64,000 nt of DNA from Adiantum capillus-veneris (GCA_014529385.2 CM043944.1:86703884-86767883), one strand, 5' to 3'. Shown: positions 31,267-42,719, numbered from the stretch's first letter. Made by a program: numbers and translations. The notes: generated by a model from the sequence alone, not told the origin.

Positions 31267-31671
31267 TCAACTGCCATCCTTAGCCTTCTTTGTATATAGA
31301 CAGTGATCGAACTCACTATGTTTGTAGCCTTGAGAAAGCATAAACTTGTGGAATTTATGGTACCATGCCCTCGGTGATTGTTTTAAGCCATAAAGACTCT
31401 TTAACAACTGGCATACCCAATCTTCCTTGCCTTTCTCAACAAACCCTTCTGGCTATTGCATGTAAATTTCCACATCTAAATCACCATGCAAGAACGCTGT
31501 CTTGATATCCATTTGGTGCAACACCAAATCTAATATGGAAACCAATGCAAGAAAGCATCTCAATGTAGTCATCTTGACCACCAGAGAGAAGACTTCATCA
31601 AAGTCAAATGCCTTGTTCTTGCTTAAAGCCCTTGGCAACAAGCCTTGCTTTGTACTTTGGCTGACTATCAT
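31267..31671 (-). pseudogene. pol: Copia RT N-terminal palm segment
   Basis: Reads FDEVFSLVVKMTTLRCFLAL, LHQMDIKTAFLHGDLDVEIYMQ (first catalytic Asp), TAG near 31453, then PEGF, SLYGLKQSPRAWYHKF and a TGA near 31267. The join to the preceding ORF needs one frameshift near 31610-31625, in KGFKQEQGI/DFDEVF. Otherwise this is a normal copia RT. Confidence 0.9.
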
Positions 31672-32893
31672 GAGCGGTGATCTTATACCTGTAAACCCAT
31701 TTACAAGGTAGAGCCTTTTTGCCCTGTGGTAATTTAACTAGCTTCCATGTCTTGTTTTTATGCAGAGCTGTCATCTCTAACTGCATGGCCAATTGCCAAT
31801 TCCCGGAGTCCTTCATTTGCACTGCTTCCTTGTAGCATGAAGGCTCATTGCAATCAGTCAACATGACATAGTTCATAGATGGAACAAACCTATCAAGAGG
31901 TCGCGTGACATGTCCAGATCTACGCACAATAGGTGGCTCAGGATCAGCCACAACCTCTGGTTCCACTCTATCCTGTCCTTGCTCCTCTTGAGCCCTGACA
32001 TTTTGTCTTGCACGTGCAGGTCCATCTTCTTGGAAGACAACTCTTCTAATCTCCTCAACCCTCTCTGGTTTAGAATGATATTTGGATTCATTAAAGTGAA
32101 CATCATTGCTGCGGACAACCTTTCTGGATTCGGGATCCCAAAGTCTGTACCCCATCTCACCAGACTTACCATAGCCTAGAAAGATGCACTTTCTACTCTT
32201 TGGCTCAAGTTTGTTCCTAAATTCCTTTGGAACGTGAGTATATGCCTCACAGCCAAAGACTCTGAGATGCTTGTATGAGGGCATTTTGCCTGACCATACC
32301 ATCTCTGGCACTGAATCCTTCTGCAAAACCTTGCTAGGAGATCTATTTACAAGATGAACAGCTGTTGATACAGCTTCAGCCCAAAACCCATTTGGTAGCT
32401 GTGCATTAGACAACATACTTCTGACCTTCTCTTGTATGGTCCTATTTATCCTCTCAGCAACACCATTTTGAGGAGGATTGTAAGGAGCAGTAAGTTCACG
32501 TTTTATACCTTTTGACTCACAAAAGTCCTGAAAGGCCTTTGAAACATACTCTCCACCATTGTCAGTGCGTAAGCATTTAAGCTTCTTGCCACTCTGATTC
32601 TCCACAAGTGTCACAAACGTTTTGAAAACACTAAATGCTTCATCCTTGTGCTTGAGAAAGTAAACCCATACTTTCCTCGAGTAATCATCTATAAATGTCA
32701 TAAAGTAAGAAGCTCCCCCTAGGGATAGGTTAGGCATAGGTCCACACAAATCACTATGAACAAGTGCCAACTGTGTATCTCTTCTACTGCTTCTATGCTT
32801 ATGTGGATGTTGTGTTTGCTTACCATACAGACAATGTTCACAGAATTCAAAATCATTAAATGAAAAGCCAGGCAAATAACCAGAACGAGACAA
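31604..32893 (-). CDS. pol: Copia integrase and RT start
   Basis: The finger end (CEHCLYGKQTQHPHK) precedes the core LVHSDLCGP (first Asp), FIDDYSRKVWVYFLK, CLRTDNGGEYVS (second Asp) and PPQNGVAERINRT (Glu). All catalytic residues are kept. GYRLWDPESRKVVRSNDV and an acidic linker follow, then the RT start WKLVKLPQGKKALPCKWVY. The frame is the same as the gag ORF upstream, separated by a single TAA at 32894-32896. It ends by frameshift near 31605. Confidence 0.93.
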   Translation of the reverse strand: MSRSGYLPGFSFNDFEFCEHCLYGKQTQHPHKHRSSRRDTQLALVHSDLCGPMPNLSLGGASYFMTFIDDYSRKVWVYFLKHKDEAFSVFKTFVTLVENQSGKKLKCLRTDNGGEYVSKAFQDFCESKGIKRELTAPYNPPQNGVAERINRTIQEKVRSMLSNAQLPNGFWAEAVSTAVHLVNRSPSKVLQKDSVPEMVWSGKMPSYKHLRVFGCEAYTHVPKEFRNKLEPKSRKCIFLGYGKSGEMGYRLWDPESRKVVRSNDVHFNESKYHSKPERVEEIRRVVFQEDGPARARQNVRAQEEQGQDRVEPEVVADPEPPIVRRSGHVTRPLDRFVPSMNYVMLTDCNEPSCYKEAVQMKDSGNWQLAMQLEMTALHKNKTWKLVKLPQGKKALPCKWVYRYKITAHDSQPKYKARLVAKGFKQEQGI

Positions 32894-32896
32894 GAT

Positions 32897-34273
32897 TTAC
32901 ATTCCCTTCTTGGACATATGTCCTAACCGGCTATGCCACAAAGAAACGTTCGGCTGCTCGGTTACATTGATTACATTTTTAGAGACATTTGATACATAAA
33001 TCATGTAAAGTCCTCCAGACTTTACTCCATGTGCTACTGTCATAGAACCCTTGGATATCTTCCACATGTTCTGTCCAAAAGTGGTGACGTAGCCAGCATC
33101 ATCAAGTAAACCTGTGCTGATCAAGCTCTTTGTAATTGCAGGAACATGTCTCACATTCTTTAGCGTGAAAGAAGAGCCATTCTGAAACTTCAATTGAACA
33201 TCTCCAACACCTAAGATCTCACATGTCTGCCCATTGCCTAGCCGAACATGATCTTTAGTGGTCACATAAGAGGTAAACCGCTCCTTGTTTGGAGACACAT
33301 GAAGTGATGCCCCTGAGTCTATAATCCAGTCACTCAGTGCATTTCCATCAGATGCTGTAAGAAGAGCTGAGTCCATTGTATTCTTCAAGAAGTAGATGTC
33401 TCCTGACACTAGACTGTCATCCTCTGCAACAGTGTTTGTCACATTTATTTCTTGAATCTTCACTGAGGACTTGTTCTTCTCACCATGGTCTTCTGCTTTC
33501 TCTTTGCCTTTTTCTGTTTTCCATTCTCTGCAGTCTCTTTTCATGTGACCCTTCTTGCCACAATGGTAGCATTCTATGTCACTCTTGCCTTTAGCACTGC
33601 AGGACTTGCTACGAGACTGATTCCTCTTTCCACCTTTGTACTTTTCTTTGGTCCTTTCCCTGACAACTAAGGTTGTTCCTTTGCCTTTGTCCATTGTCTT
33701 TCTATTGGTTTCTTCAGTAAGCAGACTTCCTTCTACACCTGCTATGTTCAAACCATCTGGAGGTGCAGAATTACTCAAAGCTGTGCGAAAAGTGTCCCAA
33801 CTTTCCGGCAATGTGATCAACAGGAACATAGCTCTAACAGGTTCATCAAACTTGACACCTTGAGCTGACAACTGACTATAGATTGTGTTGAATTCATTCA
33901 GATGATTGGACATAGGTGTCCTTTCTTTCATCTTCAAGTCAACAAGCTTCTTAAGCCAGTATACCTGTGAAGCTGCACTCTGCTTCTCATAAAGATCACT
34001 CAGCTTTAACCATGCTTGATAAGCCGACATCTCGTCTGCTACATTGAAGTAAATGCTTTCTGCCAAAGTCAGCATAATGGTAGAAAGTGCCAATTCATCC
34101 ATTTCGCTCCATTCATCTTCGTCCATATCTTCTGGTTTTATCCCCTTGAGCTTTATAGGTTTTATCTGCTTCTTTTGTACCAACACGTGCCAAATCTGCT
34201 TCTTCCACAATGGGAAATTGGTTCCATCCAGCTTCTTGATATTGTAAAGAGCAGTGTCCTGTGATCCAGCCAT
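32897..34273 (-). CDS. gag-pro: Copia gag and protease
   Basis: ATG 34273 opens MAGSQDTALYNIKKLDGTNF, the usual copia Gag start, with LWKKQIWHVLVQKK and KMKERTPMSNHLNEF. The zinc knuckle is CYHCGKKGHMKRDC, and the protease site is WIIDSGASLHVSP. The ORF ends in the GAG-pre-integrase motif LWHSRLGHMSKKGM at a TAA (32894-32896), after which integrase goes on in the same frame. At 458 codons it has normal length. The leader from the primer site to this ATG is about 1.1 kb and has no ORF of note. Confidence 0.93.
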   Translation of the reverse strand: MAGSQDTALYNIKKLDGTNFPLWKKQIWHVLVQKKQIKPIKLKGIKPEDMDEDEWSEMDELALSTIMLTLAESIYFNVADEMSAYQAWLKLSDLYEKQSAASQVYWLKKLVDLKMKERTPMSNHLNEFNTIYSQLSAQGVKFDEPVRAMFLLITLPESWDTFRTALSNSAPPDGLNIAGVEGSLLTEETNRKTMDKGKGTTLVVRERTKEKYKGGKRNQSRSKSCSAKGKSDIECYHCGKKGHMKRDCREWKTEKGKEKAEDHGEKNKSSVKIQEINVTNTVAEDDSLVSGDIYFLKNTMDSALLTASDGNALSDWIIDSGASLHVSPNKERFTSYVTTKDHVRLGNGQTCEILGVGDVQLKFQNGSSFTLKNVRHVPAITKSLISTGLLDDAGYVTTFGQNMWKISKGSMTVAHGVKSGGLYMIYVSNVSKNVINVTEQPNVSLWHSRLGHMSKKGM

Positions 34274-35357
34274 AGCTACGCTTCACAGTGGTTTACTTTC
34301 CTGGGAAAAATTCGGCAGAGTTTCCCCTGTAAACTGACCTCTGAACCAATATCAACCTGTCAAATGAACCAAGAAAGCTTCAGATTCTGCATAAATTTTG
34401 GCAGAGTCTCCTTTGTAAAATGGCTCTGGTGTACTCAAAAACAGACCAAAAAACAGCTCAAAAAACATTGTCTCTCTCACACTGTAAGCTGCGGGTAAAC
34501 CTGTCCTGCACCTGTACTGTCTCTGACTGTCCTGTCACTGTCCTGTAAGCATAGACTGCAACAATGCCTCAACGGCGGTAAAGCAAAGATGCAATCCCAA
34601 CTGTCTAACTCACAGTCAATACATCCTAGCTGCTTATCTAAGGGTGCTCGAGGGATCGCTCCAAGACCTGTATCACCGAAAGGATCTCAACATTCGAGAA
34701 TCCCCCAGCTCAATAAAACCTCACTCGACCCTCAACAAAGGCTGCAGTAAATCTAACAATACATAGAATTCCCACAAAGTCATACATCCACAAATTTCCC
34801 ACTGTATGTTGTAACCGCTGCGGCGGTTGTTTGCTGCGTGACTCACAGCCAGCAAACCCTCAACAGACATACATCATCTCTGACAATACATCCCATGTGG
34901 AAGTACCTGCAATGTCAGGATGAAATCTGGAATATCAAGCAGCAAACACAAGCTACCTGATGAACTAGTGGATGTCTCCTACAGTCTGTGTGTAGATGCG
35001 CCCATGTCATATGTGACACGCCTCCAAGAACTATGAGCCGTCCTTCGATGTGTAGATAGCCACAAATCAACACTCTGGGAGTGTCGATATCCTCAGCACC
35101 TGCAGTCGTAGGCCGAAAACCCCAAATTTGCAGAGTCGGATCTGCACCCGTCGAGACCACGTAGTCAAAAATGGCATGCGCAGACCTTTGTTGAAGCCGA
35201 ACGGTGGACGAGATAACCTCAGAATGAAATTCTGACAACACCTAGCCCTTTGGGCTGTCCCACGAGATTTGGGTACGTGTCTTTGCCTGTAGAATTTCAC
35301 TCCAATGTGAGCTGGTGACTCTAGCCTCCTGCAGTGCTGCCCCGAGCCTCGATCTCA

Positions 35358-35371
35358 GCTCTGATACCAGT
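35358..35371 (-). promoter_or_regulatory. Primer binding site of the minus-strand copia
   Basis: On the minus strand ACTGGTATCAGAGC begins at the LTR border and matches the 3' end of initiator tRNA-Met in complement. Confidence 0.9.
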
Positions 35372-35563
35372 TGAAGGAGTACGAGCGGAAGTGCGACGCG
35401 AGAGAGAGTGCGAGAAGAAGCACACGACGATATGGTGAACTCGCTCTACTGTAATGTGTAGAGCATAGTGAGTTCTTATTAGGTTTTTACAAAAGAATAT
35501 GTGTACATACCTGGCGGCCCGCCCACTTACCTGGGTGACCACATTGGGCTTTATACCCCAACA
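35372..35563 (-). repeat. 5' LTR of the minus-strand copia
   Basis: 192 bases with the same TG...CA ends as its partner. It is followed on the plus strand by the ATATG target copy (35564-35568). Confidence 0.95.
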
Positions 35564-36347
35564 ATATGAATACTGAAGTTTGTGCAGATTTATCAAGTCT
35601 GCATATAAATAAAAATTGTAAAATATATTGTATTTCATCCATCAAATCTGCGTTCTTGTACCAAGAAGTTTGGTTGTGCCTATAAAAGGGAAATATTTGG
35701 GAAAACATTTCATTAACTGAACCTTGGATATAATTGTAATGAGTTTTACTATCATCACATCCTAAAAGGTTACATAATGTCTTCCACACATTGCTAAGTT
35801 CTTTTATTATTAACTTATGGTTTACCGGTATTAATGGTATGTGGTTTAACCCTTTCTTGATAAACTCTTGGAAAGTTTTATGTCTAGCTATGCTAGGGTT
35901 AGTGGTGATAACATGTCTTCCAAAAGGTTCTAAGTCAACCAAAAAGTTGGAAAACCTTTTATGAGTTAAACACCCACATGTTTGTGTTTCATCAATTTCT
36001 TGGGCAAATACAGAAGATGGTTTGTATAGAGTATGGTTCAAATTTTTTGTATATTTCCAACCAAAGCAAATCCTCATCTCAGACAGGTCTTTATTAATGT
36101 GAAAATCATTTATCAACGTCTGAAAAAACTTATGAGGATTAATAAAATCCATAAATTTGTTACAAAACAATATGTGAACAAATCTTCCATGCATCTTAAC
36201 ATTGCGTTCAAAATGTAATAATCCATTATTTCTTGTGATAAGTTGATGTACCTGGTCTTCGGAATTTGGGTATTCAAGTGCTTTGGGAGTATCCCCATAA
36301 TCTTCAGATCCTCTGAATTGCCTTGGCTTCTTGCTTGTTGAAGCCAT
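35564..36347 (-). pseudogene. N-terminal part of the PLE main ORF
   Basis: ATG at 36347 begins MASTSKKPRQFRGSEDYGDT. The region is basic and polar, with HFERNVKMHGRFVHILFCNK, MRICFGWKYTKNLNH, LVDLEPFGRHVITTNPSIAR and FQEFIKKGLNHIPLIPVN. The last is the type of segment that precedes the RT in Penelope-like proteins. The frame is open for 260 codons until it enters the copia LTR at 35563. Removing the copia and one ATATG places it in frame with the RT at 29871, since 918 bases (306 codons) then separate the two Mets. A TATA box and a (CA)8 leader precede the ATG. Confidence 0.75.
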
Positions 36348-36354
36348 GCTACTT

Positions 36355-36490
36355 GGTGTGTGTGTGTGTGATCTTCTTTAGTTGCTCCTTGCCTTTGGGA
36401 GGTTTGAGTAGGGTTTTGATTGTATTGGAAACAGGTGTGTTGTGTAGCTTTTGAAGAAGTGGCATCCCAGGTGTATATAGGACCAATCCT
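36355..36490 (-). promoter_or_regulatory. Putative internal promoter of the PLE main ORF
   Basis: On the minus strand CCTATATACACC (36470-36481) resembles a TATA box, with GATTGG (inverted CCAAT) just upstream at 36482-36488. The ATG lies about 125 bases downstream. The leader ends with a short (CA)n run at 36355-36371, directly before CAAGTAGC-ATG. Confidence 0.45.
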
Positions 36491-36591
36491 TTAGCTGCTT
36501 CTAGCATGTGTTCATGAAACTGATAATAGATGATTACCGCATGCCTTAATTCAATTGGAAACGAAGCTACCCATGCAATAAAGGCATAAAC

Positions 36592-37203
36592 CTAGGCAAG
36601 TCCACATGAAAATTGAAAAAACCGTGGTAGATTCTGGAATACATACCACAAAAACTGATCTAACCAAATGATTGAAGAGGAACAACTAGAGTTTGGATCC
36701 ACCATTTTGCATTGGCATTTAAGGAAGGGTCTATATGAATTCCAACAGTTTCTCAGAAACCGTTTTTGATCGTTAGCCCTGTCCATAAGAGAGACTCCCT
36801 TGGTGCGAGAAATGATTGAAGAGCTTGGGCATTTTTTACCATCGACATCGGATAATTTGACTTGTTTAAGCTCAAAGAGAACATCTTGTGCCAAAAGGTG
36901 CTTGGAGTGTAAGGCTAAAGTTTTACACTGCTCAACAATGTCTGTGGGAATACTACACAATAACCCTAGAGAGGAAATTGTAAACGGTGCCCGATGGTTT
37001 AAATTTCATAATCCCAGCGCTTATGTTCAAGTCGAATAGCATCCAACTCAACCTGCCTGGGTGGTAGTAAAGAGATTACCTCTGAAAATAGTTTAGAAAC
37101 TGCTCATTCGGGGGATACACTATTTGAATCTGCTAAGAACTTGAGAGCTTCCTTCTCTTCTTCCTCCAGTAGGTCTAGCTCAAGAAGGGGATTAATCACC
37201 TTT
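36592..37203 (-). pseudogene. Second part of the upstream PLE-associated ORF
   Basis: From 37203 the minus strand continues the frame of 51993-52408 with NPLLELDLLEEEEKEALKFL, then a stop, SEVISLLPPRQVELDAIRL and EHKRWDYEI. A frameshift near 37010 moves coding to the frame of 36960-36592: SIPTDIVEQCKTLALHSKHL, LFELKQVKLSDVDGKKCPSS and KRFLRNCWNSYRPFLKCQC. No family is recognised. The acidic helical stretch could be coiled coil. It may be the first ORF of the PLE, or the end of an older upstream element copy. Confidence 0.5.
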
Positions 37204-37430
37204 TGTTACCATATACATGTGGTAGTGATGTGTGTGAACACACTAGGACCGCCGGGGCATTTTTTCATTCTTTAGGAGGTTTTTTCCCCCGAGCATTGTA
37301 TATACGCCAATCACTCTAGGGCTATCTATCTTTCCATTAAACACTAAATAACACACTCTCTATTGTGTGCCTTGAGCTTCCTTCGTCTTCTCCAAGCTGT
37401 GTGTGTTTCTCTACAACCCTAATTCCAACA
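37204..37430 (+). repeat. Array LTR A
   Basis: 227 bases, TGTTACC...CCAACA. It is preceded by target copy CCTTT and followed by the primer site at 37433. Confidence 0.95.
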
Positions 37431-37792
37431 ATTGGTATCAAAGCAGGTTGCGTCCTCCCGAGCTTAGTCGCCAGCTGCTGCAGTACACGCCTGCTCACTT
37501 TCTCCGATTTCAGTGAGCTTTGCCGAGCGTTCTCAGGTTGACAAATACTTCGAGAGAGCTCGTAGAGTCTGGTCTCCTCAGAATTTTGATTCGGGCTCAT
37601 TTTCGCCTCCTTTTCCACTACAGGCAGAACTGCACAGGCTGTTTCGTCATTTTGTGCAGAATTTTTGTCAGTGCCGTTTTCTACATAACATGTGCCTCAT
37701 AGTCTTCTATGGTTTGTGCTATATAGCACGTGTTGTTCCCACTCTGTTTCTCCTATTTTCGGGCAGTTTTCACATCAGGTGCAGCATTTACC

Positions 37793-39135
37793 ATGGCGAC
37801 AACAACAACATAGATGTGTTCAAGATGTTTACTATTGAGGATAGGTTGGATGGGGACAACTACCCTATGTGGGCTTATATGATGCAACATGTTCTTGTGT
37901 CAAAGGGCATTTGGAACATTGTGCATTGCATTGATGTACGTCCTGGTTCTGACGATGTAGGCGATGTTGAGGATGTTGCAGGTCTTGCTGCAAGGATTGC
38001 TGCTGTTAGAGTTGTTTTGCTTACGGCAAAACAAGCTCGTTGGGATGTAAAGGATGCGCGGGCTCATGCATTGATTGCATTGTCTATGAAGCGCACCATT
38101 GTTCCTCACATCCGTTCAGCAAAATCTGCAAAACAGGCTTGGGATATTCTAGAAGGTCTTTATGCAAGCCGCAATGAGGCTAAAATTCCTTTGCTACGTA
38201 AAGAGCTGGAGTCGAAGATTATGCATGAGGAAGATGATATGGACACTTTCCTTGCTAGTGTCAAGGATATCAATGAGTAGCTTATTTCTGGAGGTGAAGT
38301 CATTTCAGACAGTTCCCTTGTGCAGACTCTTCTTGATGCCTTACCATATTCTTACCACAATTTTGCTAGTACTTGGAGACTTATGACCCAAGGAAATCCT
38401 GAAGTTGTCAGGTTTGATGCATTATGCAAATTTATGTTGCAAGAGTCACTTTCCAGAAAAAACAGGAATAGGCAAGATGCAGTTGAACAGGCTTTTATTG
38501 CTTCTCAAAGAAAGGGTGGTAATAGTAATGCAGCCACTTCTTATGGTTCTGCTACTACGAGTGGCAAAACTTTTGTTCCTAATGCTTTTGCTGGCAGCAC
38601 TTCGTTTGGCAATTCTAGTGATAAGGGCAAAAAGAAGATGCGTTGCCATTATTGTAAAGCTAATGATCACTTGATCAAGTCATGTCCTAAGTTGAAGGCT
38701 AAAGAGGCTAAGAAGAAAGAGGGTGGTTCCACTGCAAATGCTGGTTCCACTACAAATGCAGCCATTGTTCAGTCTTCTGTGAAAGCAGACTGTAATGCTG
38801 ATGTTGATGCAGAATGGGCTTTTAGCGCAAAGTGCATTTACAATCCTGCTATCCATGATGCATGCTTGTCAGTTGCTGCAGATTCACATGTGTGGTATTT
38901 TGACAGTGGTGCTACAAAGCACATTACCTCACATCGTGAATTGTTTACCTCTCTCGAGTCTGTCCCTCATGGGAATTCAGTCACTTGTGCCAACAATGCC
39001 TTATATCCAGTTCACGGAGTTGGAAAGATTGTCCTTACTACTGCTAATGGTAGTTCTTTCACACTTGTTGATGCACTTTATGTACCTGGGATCAACAAGA
39101 ATCTCTTGTCTATATCCGCACTTGCTAGACTTTGA
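37793..39135 (+). pseudogene. gag-pro: Array body 1: gag and protease
   Basis: The ATG at 37793 lies one base out of frame with the rest of gag, through loss of one base in the MADNNN start. The Gag frame (VFKMFTIEDRLDGDNYPMWAY) runs to TAG 38278-38280 at KDINE-stop-LIS. Then FASTWRLMTQGNPEVVRFDA, the zinc knuckle RCHYCKANDHLIKSC and protease VWYFDSGATKHITSH are intact, to TGA 39133-39135 (ARL-stop-LVVKF), which body 2 shares. This body keeps the 13 bases encoding part of KRTIVPHIRS that bodies 2 and 3 lack. Confidence 0.9.
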
Positions 39136-39148
39136 CTTGTAGTCAAAT

Positions 39149-42063
39149 TTGTGGATGACAGATGTACAGTTCATGATCTCAGTTTTGGTGATGAAATTGT
39201 TGTATCTTGCCTTTTGTGCCGTGGGCTATATAAGCTCACTTTGTATGACAAGTGTGGACAAAATTTTGCAAATGCTGTTGCAGATTCAAGGGCTATTTCA
39301 AATGCAAAACTTAGGTATGCACGTTTTGGTCATCTGAATTTTGCCAGTTTGCTGCGTTTGCAGAAATCTGATATGTTTTCTTCTTTGCCGCCTCTTGAAG
39401 CACCTGTCAAATGTGTTTGTGAAGGCTGTATTTTGGGTAAGATGCAGCGTTCTAAATTTCCAAACGATGGTTCAGTTCGGGCCACATGCAGGTTGCAGTT
39501 TGTGCATAGTGATGTTTGTGGGCCCATGCAAACTCTGTCCTTGGGCAATTACCTGTACTTCGTGACTTTCATTGATGATTACTCCAGGCATGCATGGGTA
39601 TTTCCACTTAAAGAAAAGTACAAAGTTTTTATGTGCTTCAAACAATTTTTGACTATGGCTGACAATGTCTCGAAATGTACTATGGGCACCCTCCGTTCCG
39701 ATCGAGGGGGGAGTATATGTCTCATGAATTTAATGCATTTCTGGCTAGTCGTGGGATAAAACACCAATGTACAGTGCCTTATACACCTCAGCAAAATGGT
39801 GTTGCTGAGAGGAAAAACATGTCACTAACGAAAATGGAAAGATGTATGGTCAAAAGTCAAGCTTTGCCGCATTCTTTTTGGCTTGAGGCCATCATGTGTG
39901 CCACTTATGTACTTAACAGGTGCCCTGTGAAAGCTTTGTAGTCTATTACTCCATATGAATCATGGCATGATAGAAAGCCTTCTATTGAGCACGTGTGTGT
40001 TTTTGGCTGTTTGGCATATTCTTTGGTGCCACGAAATTGGATGATAAGGCTGTCAAATGTATTTTTGCTGGTTATAGTGCTCGAAGCAAAGGTTACAGGT
40101 TGTATCATCCGCAAACAAAACATATTCTGGTTTCAAGGGATGTAGTGTTTGTGGAAGATTCTATTCAGCCCTTGCTGTCATGTGCTAGACATAGTAATGT
40201 AAGCTCACGGGAAATTTATGACACTTTGTTGCCTCTTTCTAGTGGTGGAAATACGAATATAATTTCCAATGAGGCAAATGTACAGCCTATGGGGGTTTCT
40301 GAAAATGTTTTAGATCAGCCTATTACTAATGCAAATGTACATGATGTACTTGATGAGGAAAAAGCTGAAATTGAGCAGGCTAGAGGTATGCCAAAATGGC
40401 TGGTGGACACTTTGCGTGACAGTAAATTGGATGCACCTTTGTCTAGTCGTACTCGTTCAGGCTCTCGCCATGCATCTTACGCATCAGATTGTTATGCTTT
40501 GGCTATGTCTAGCTTACATGATGTTGAGGAGCCTCTGTCTTTTGATGAAGCACAGAATTCAAAAAATTGGATGGCTGCCATGCAATCAGAATATGATGCA
40601 CTTATAGAAAATGACACATGCACTTTATGTGATTTGCCTCTTGGCAAAAAGGCCATTGGTACAAAGTGGGTTAACAAGTTGAAACGCAAGCCGAATGGTG
40701 AGATCGATCACCATAAGGCTCGACTTATTGCAAAGGGTTATGCACAGCAAAAAGGCATTGATTATGAAGAGACTTTTGCTCCCACTTGTCGTATGACTAC
40801 TGGGCGTTTTCTATGTGCATTGGCAACTCATTTTGGTTGGGATGTACATCAATCAGACATTGTTACTGCTTTTTTGAATGGTGACATATTGAGGAAGTTT
40901 ATGCCACGCAACCTCGTGGTTTTGTTATAAAAGGGCAAGAGGACAAAGTGTGCAGATGTAAGAAGGATTTTTATGGGTTGAAGCAATCTCCTCGTGCTTG
41001 GTATGAGAAAGCTAACACTCATTTGGTTAAACGAGGCTTTCGTAACACTCCAACAGAAAGCACGTTGTATGTAAAGCGTGAGGATGATGTACTTCTCATT
41101 GTGGTTCTGTATGTTGATGATTTTCTTATCACTGGAACAAATGAGAGACATATTGTTGAATTTAAGGCTGATTTGAATGCTACTTTCAAGATGAAAGATT
41201 TGGGGATGTTGCATCATTACTTGGGTATACAGTTTAAGCAGTGTGATGGTGGTATTGCCTTGTGTCAGAAAAGTTACATAGAGGCATTGCTATGTAAATT
41301 TGGACTTGAGGATTGCAAACCTATTGCCACTTCCATGGAAACAGGTTTGAAGTTGAGTCTACATGATGCTGGCGATCCTGCTGATGTCACTCTTTACCAA
41401 ACTAATGTTGGCTGCCTCATTTATGTATGCAACACGAGGCTGGATATTCAGTTTGCAGTCTCATAGGTCAGCGGATTTATGCATAGCCCAGGGTCTAAGC
41501 ATTGGCAGGCTATCAAAAGGATTTTCACTACCTTAGTGGCACTTTACATCTTGGCTTGTTTTATCCCAAGGGGGGATCATTGCCGCCATACTTACATGCC
41601 TTTTTGGACTCAGATTGGGCTGGTTGTTTTGACACACGAGTGTCCACAAGTGGTTTTTGATTCATTCTTGGCAGTTCATGTATATCATGGTTGAGCAAGA
41701 AGCAACCTACTGTGGCCACTTCAAGTTGTGAGGCTGAGTACAGGGCAGTCTTCACAGCTAGGGTTGAGTGTGTATGGCTCAAACGCCTTATGGCTGATTT
41801 GGGTGTTGGATAGGACACTGCCAACACTATCTACACTGACAGTTAGAGTGCATTGGCAGTTGCGAGAAACCCATTTTTCATGTTTGCACAAAGCACATTG
41901 AGGTGCATTACCACTATGTCAGGGAGAGGCTCTCAACAGGAGATATCATCTTGGCTTATGTGCCAACACAGGACAACCTTGCAGATCTTTTCACAAAGGC
42001 ATTGTCTCGTGAGAAGCTTGAAGTTTTCCGCAAAGCTTTGGGCTTACTCCCCTTTGTGGACTG
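39149..42063 (+). pseudogene. pol: Array body 1: integrase, RT, RNase H
   Basis: Integrase has VHSDVCGPMQTL, FIDDYSRHAWVF, LRSDRGG (then a one-base loss near 39708 in GGGGGG, followed by EYMSHEF in the next frame) and QQNGVAERKN. A stop replaces Gln at 39939. About 20 bases (VPQTQRKKL region) are lost near 40033. RT has DVHQSDIVTAFLNGDI, a one-base loss near 40888, then VVLYVDDFLITGTNE. TAG at 41464-41466 precedes RNase H, which itself has several breaks (41519, 41670, 41811, 41845). Clearly inactive. Confidence 0.88.
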
Positions 42064-42139
42064 ATCATGTCCTCAGGGTATGGCACTTCCCTTTACTCAT
42101 GTGCCAGCTCTCGTTCACCGCATCACTCCAGGGGGGATT

Positions 42140-42366
42140 TGTTACCATATACATGTGGTAGTGATGTGTGTGAACACACTAGGACGGCCGGGGCATTTTT
42201 TCCCTCTTTAGGAGGTTTTTCCCCCGGAGCATTATATATACGCCCATCACTCTAGGGCTATCTATCTTTCCATTGCACACTAAATAACACACTCTCCATT
42301 GTGTGCCTTGAGCTTCCTTCCTCTTCACCAAGCTGTGTGTGTTTCTCTGCAATCCTAATTCCAACA
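42140..42366 (+). repeat. Array LTR B
   Basis: 227 bases between bodies 1 and 2. It serves as 3' LTR of one and 5' LTR of the other, with a purine tract before it and a primer site after. Confidence 0.95.
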
Positions 42367-42719
42367 ATTGGTATCAGAGCAGGTTTCGTCCTCCCGAGCT
42401 TAGTTGCCAGCTGCTCCAGTACACGCTTGCTCACTTTCTCCGATTTCAGTGAGCTTTGGCGAGCGTTCGCACGTTGACAAATTCTTTGGGAGAGCTCGTA
42501 GAGTCTGGTCTGCTCAGAATTTTGATGGGCTCATTTCGGCCTCCGTTTCCACTACAGGCAATACAGCACAGGCTATTTTGTGCAGAATTTCTGACAGTGC
42601 CGTTTTCTGCATAACAGGTGCCTCATAGTCTTCTACCGTTTTGTGCTATATAGCACGTGTTGTTCCCACTCCGTTTCTCTCTATTTTGGGCAGTTTTCAC
42701 ATCACGTGCAGCATTTACC

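Larger units (their letters stand above)
30011..35563 (-). mobile_element. Ty1/copia element (second family), minus strand, inside the PLE
   Basis: 192-bp LTRs at 35372-35563 (5') and 30011-30202 (3'). They differ by about four bases by eye, so the insertion is recent. A perfect target duplication ATATG lies at 30006-30010 and 35564-35568. The primer site (TGGTATCAGAGC on the minus strand, 35358-35369) follows the 5' LTR, and a purine tract AAGTGGGAGG precedes the 3' LTR. Coding runs from 34273 to 30292 in the order gag, protease, integrase, RT, RNase H. It differs in LTR and protein from the copia family at 11033 and 37204. Confidence 0.96.

Noticed and set aside
36113-36298. Minor ORFs overlapping 35564-36347 on either strand
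   Set aside because: They are shadows of the longer frame that continues into the RT.
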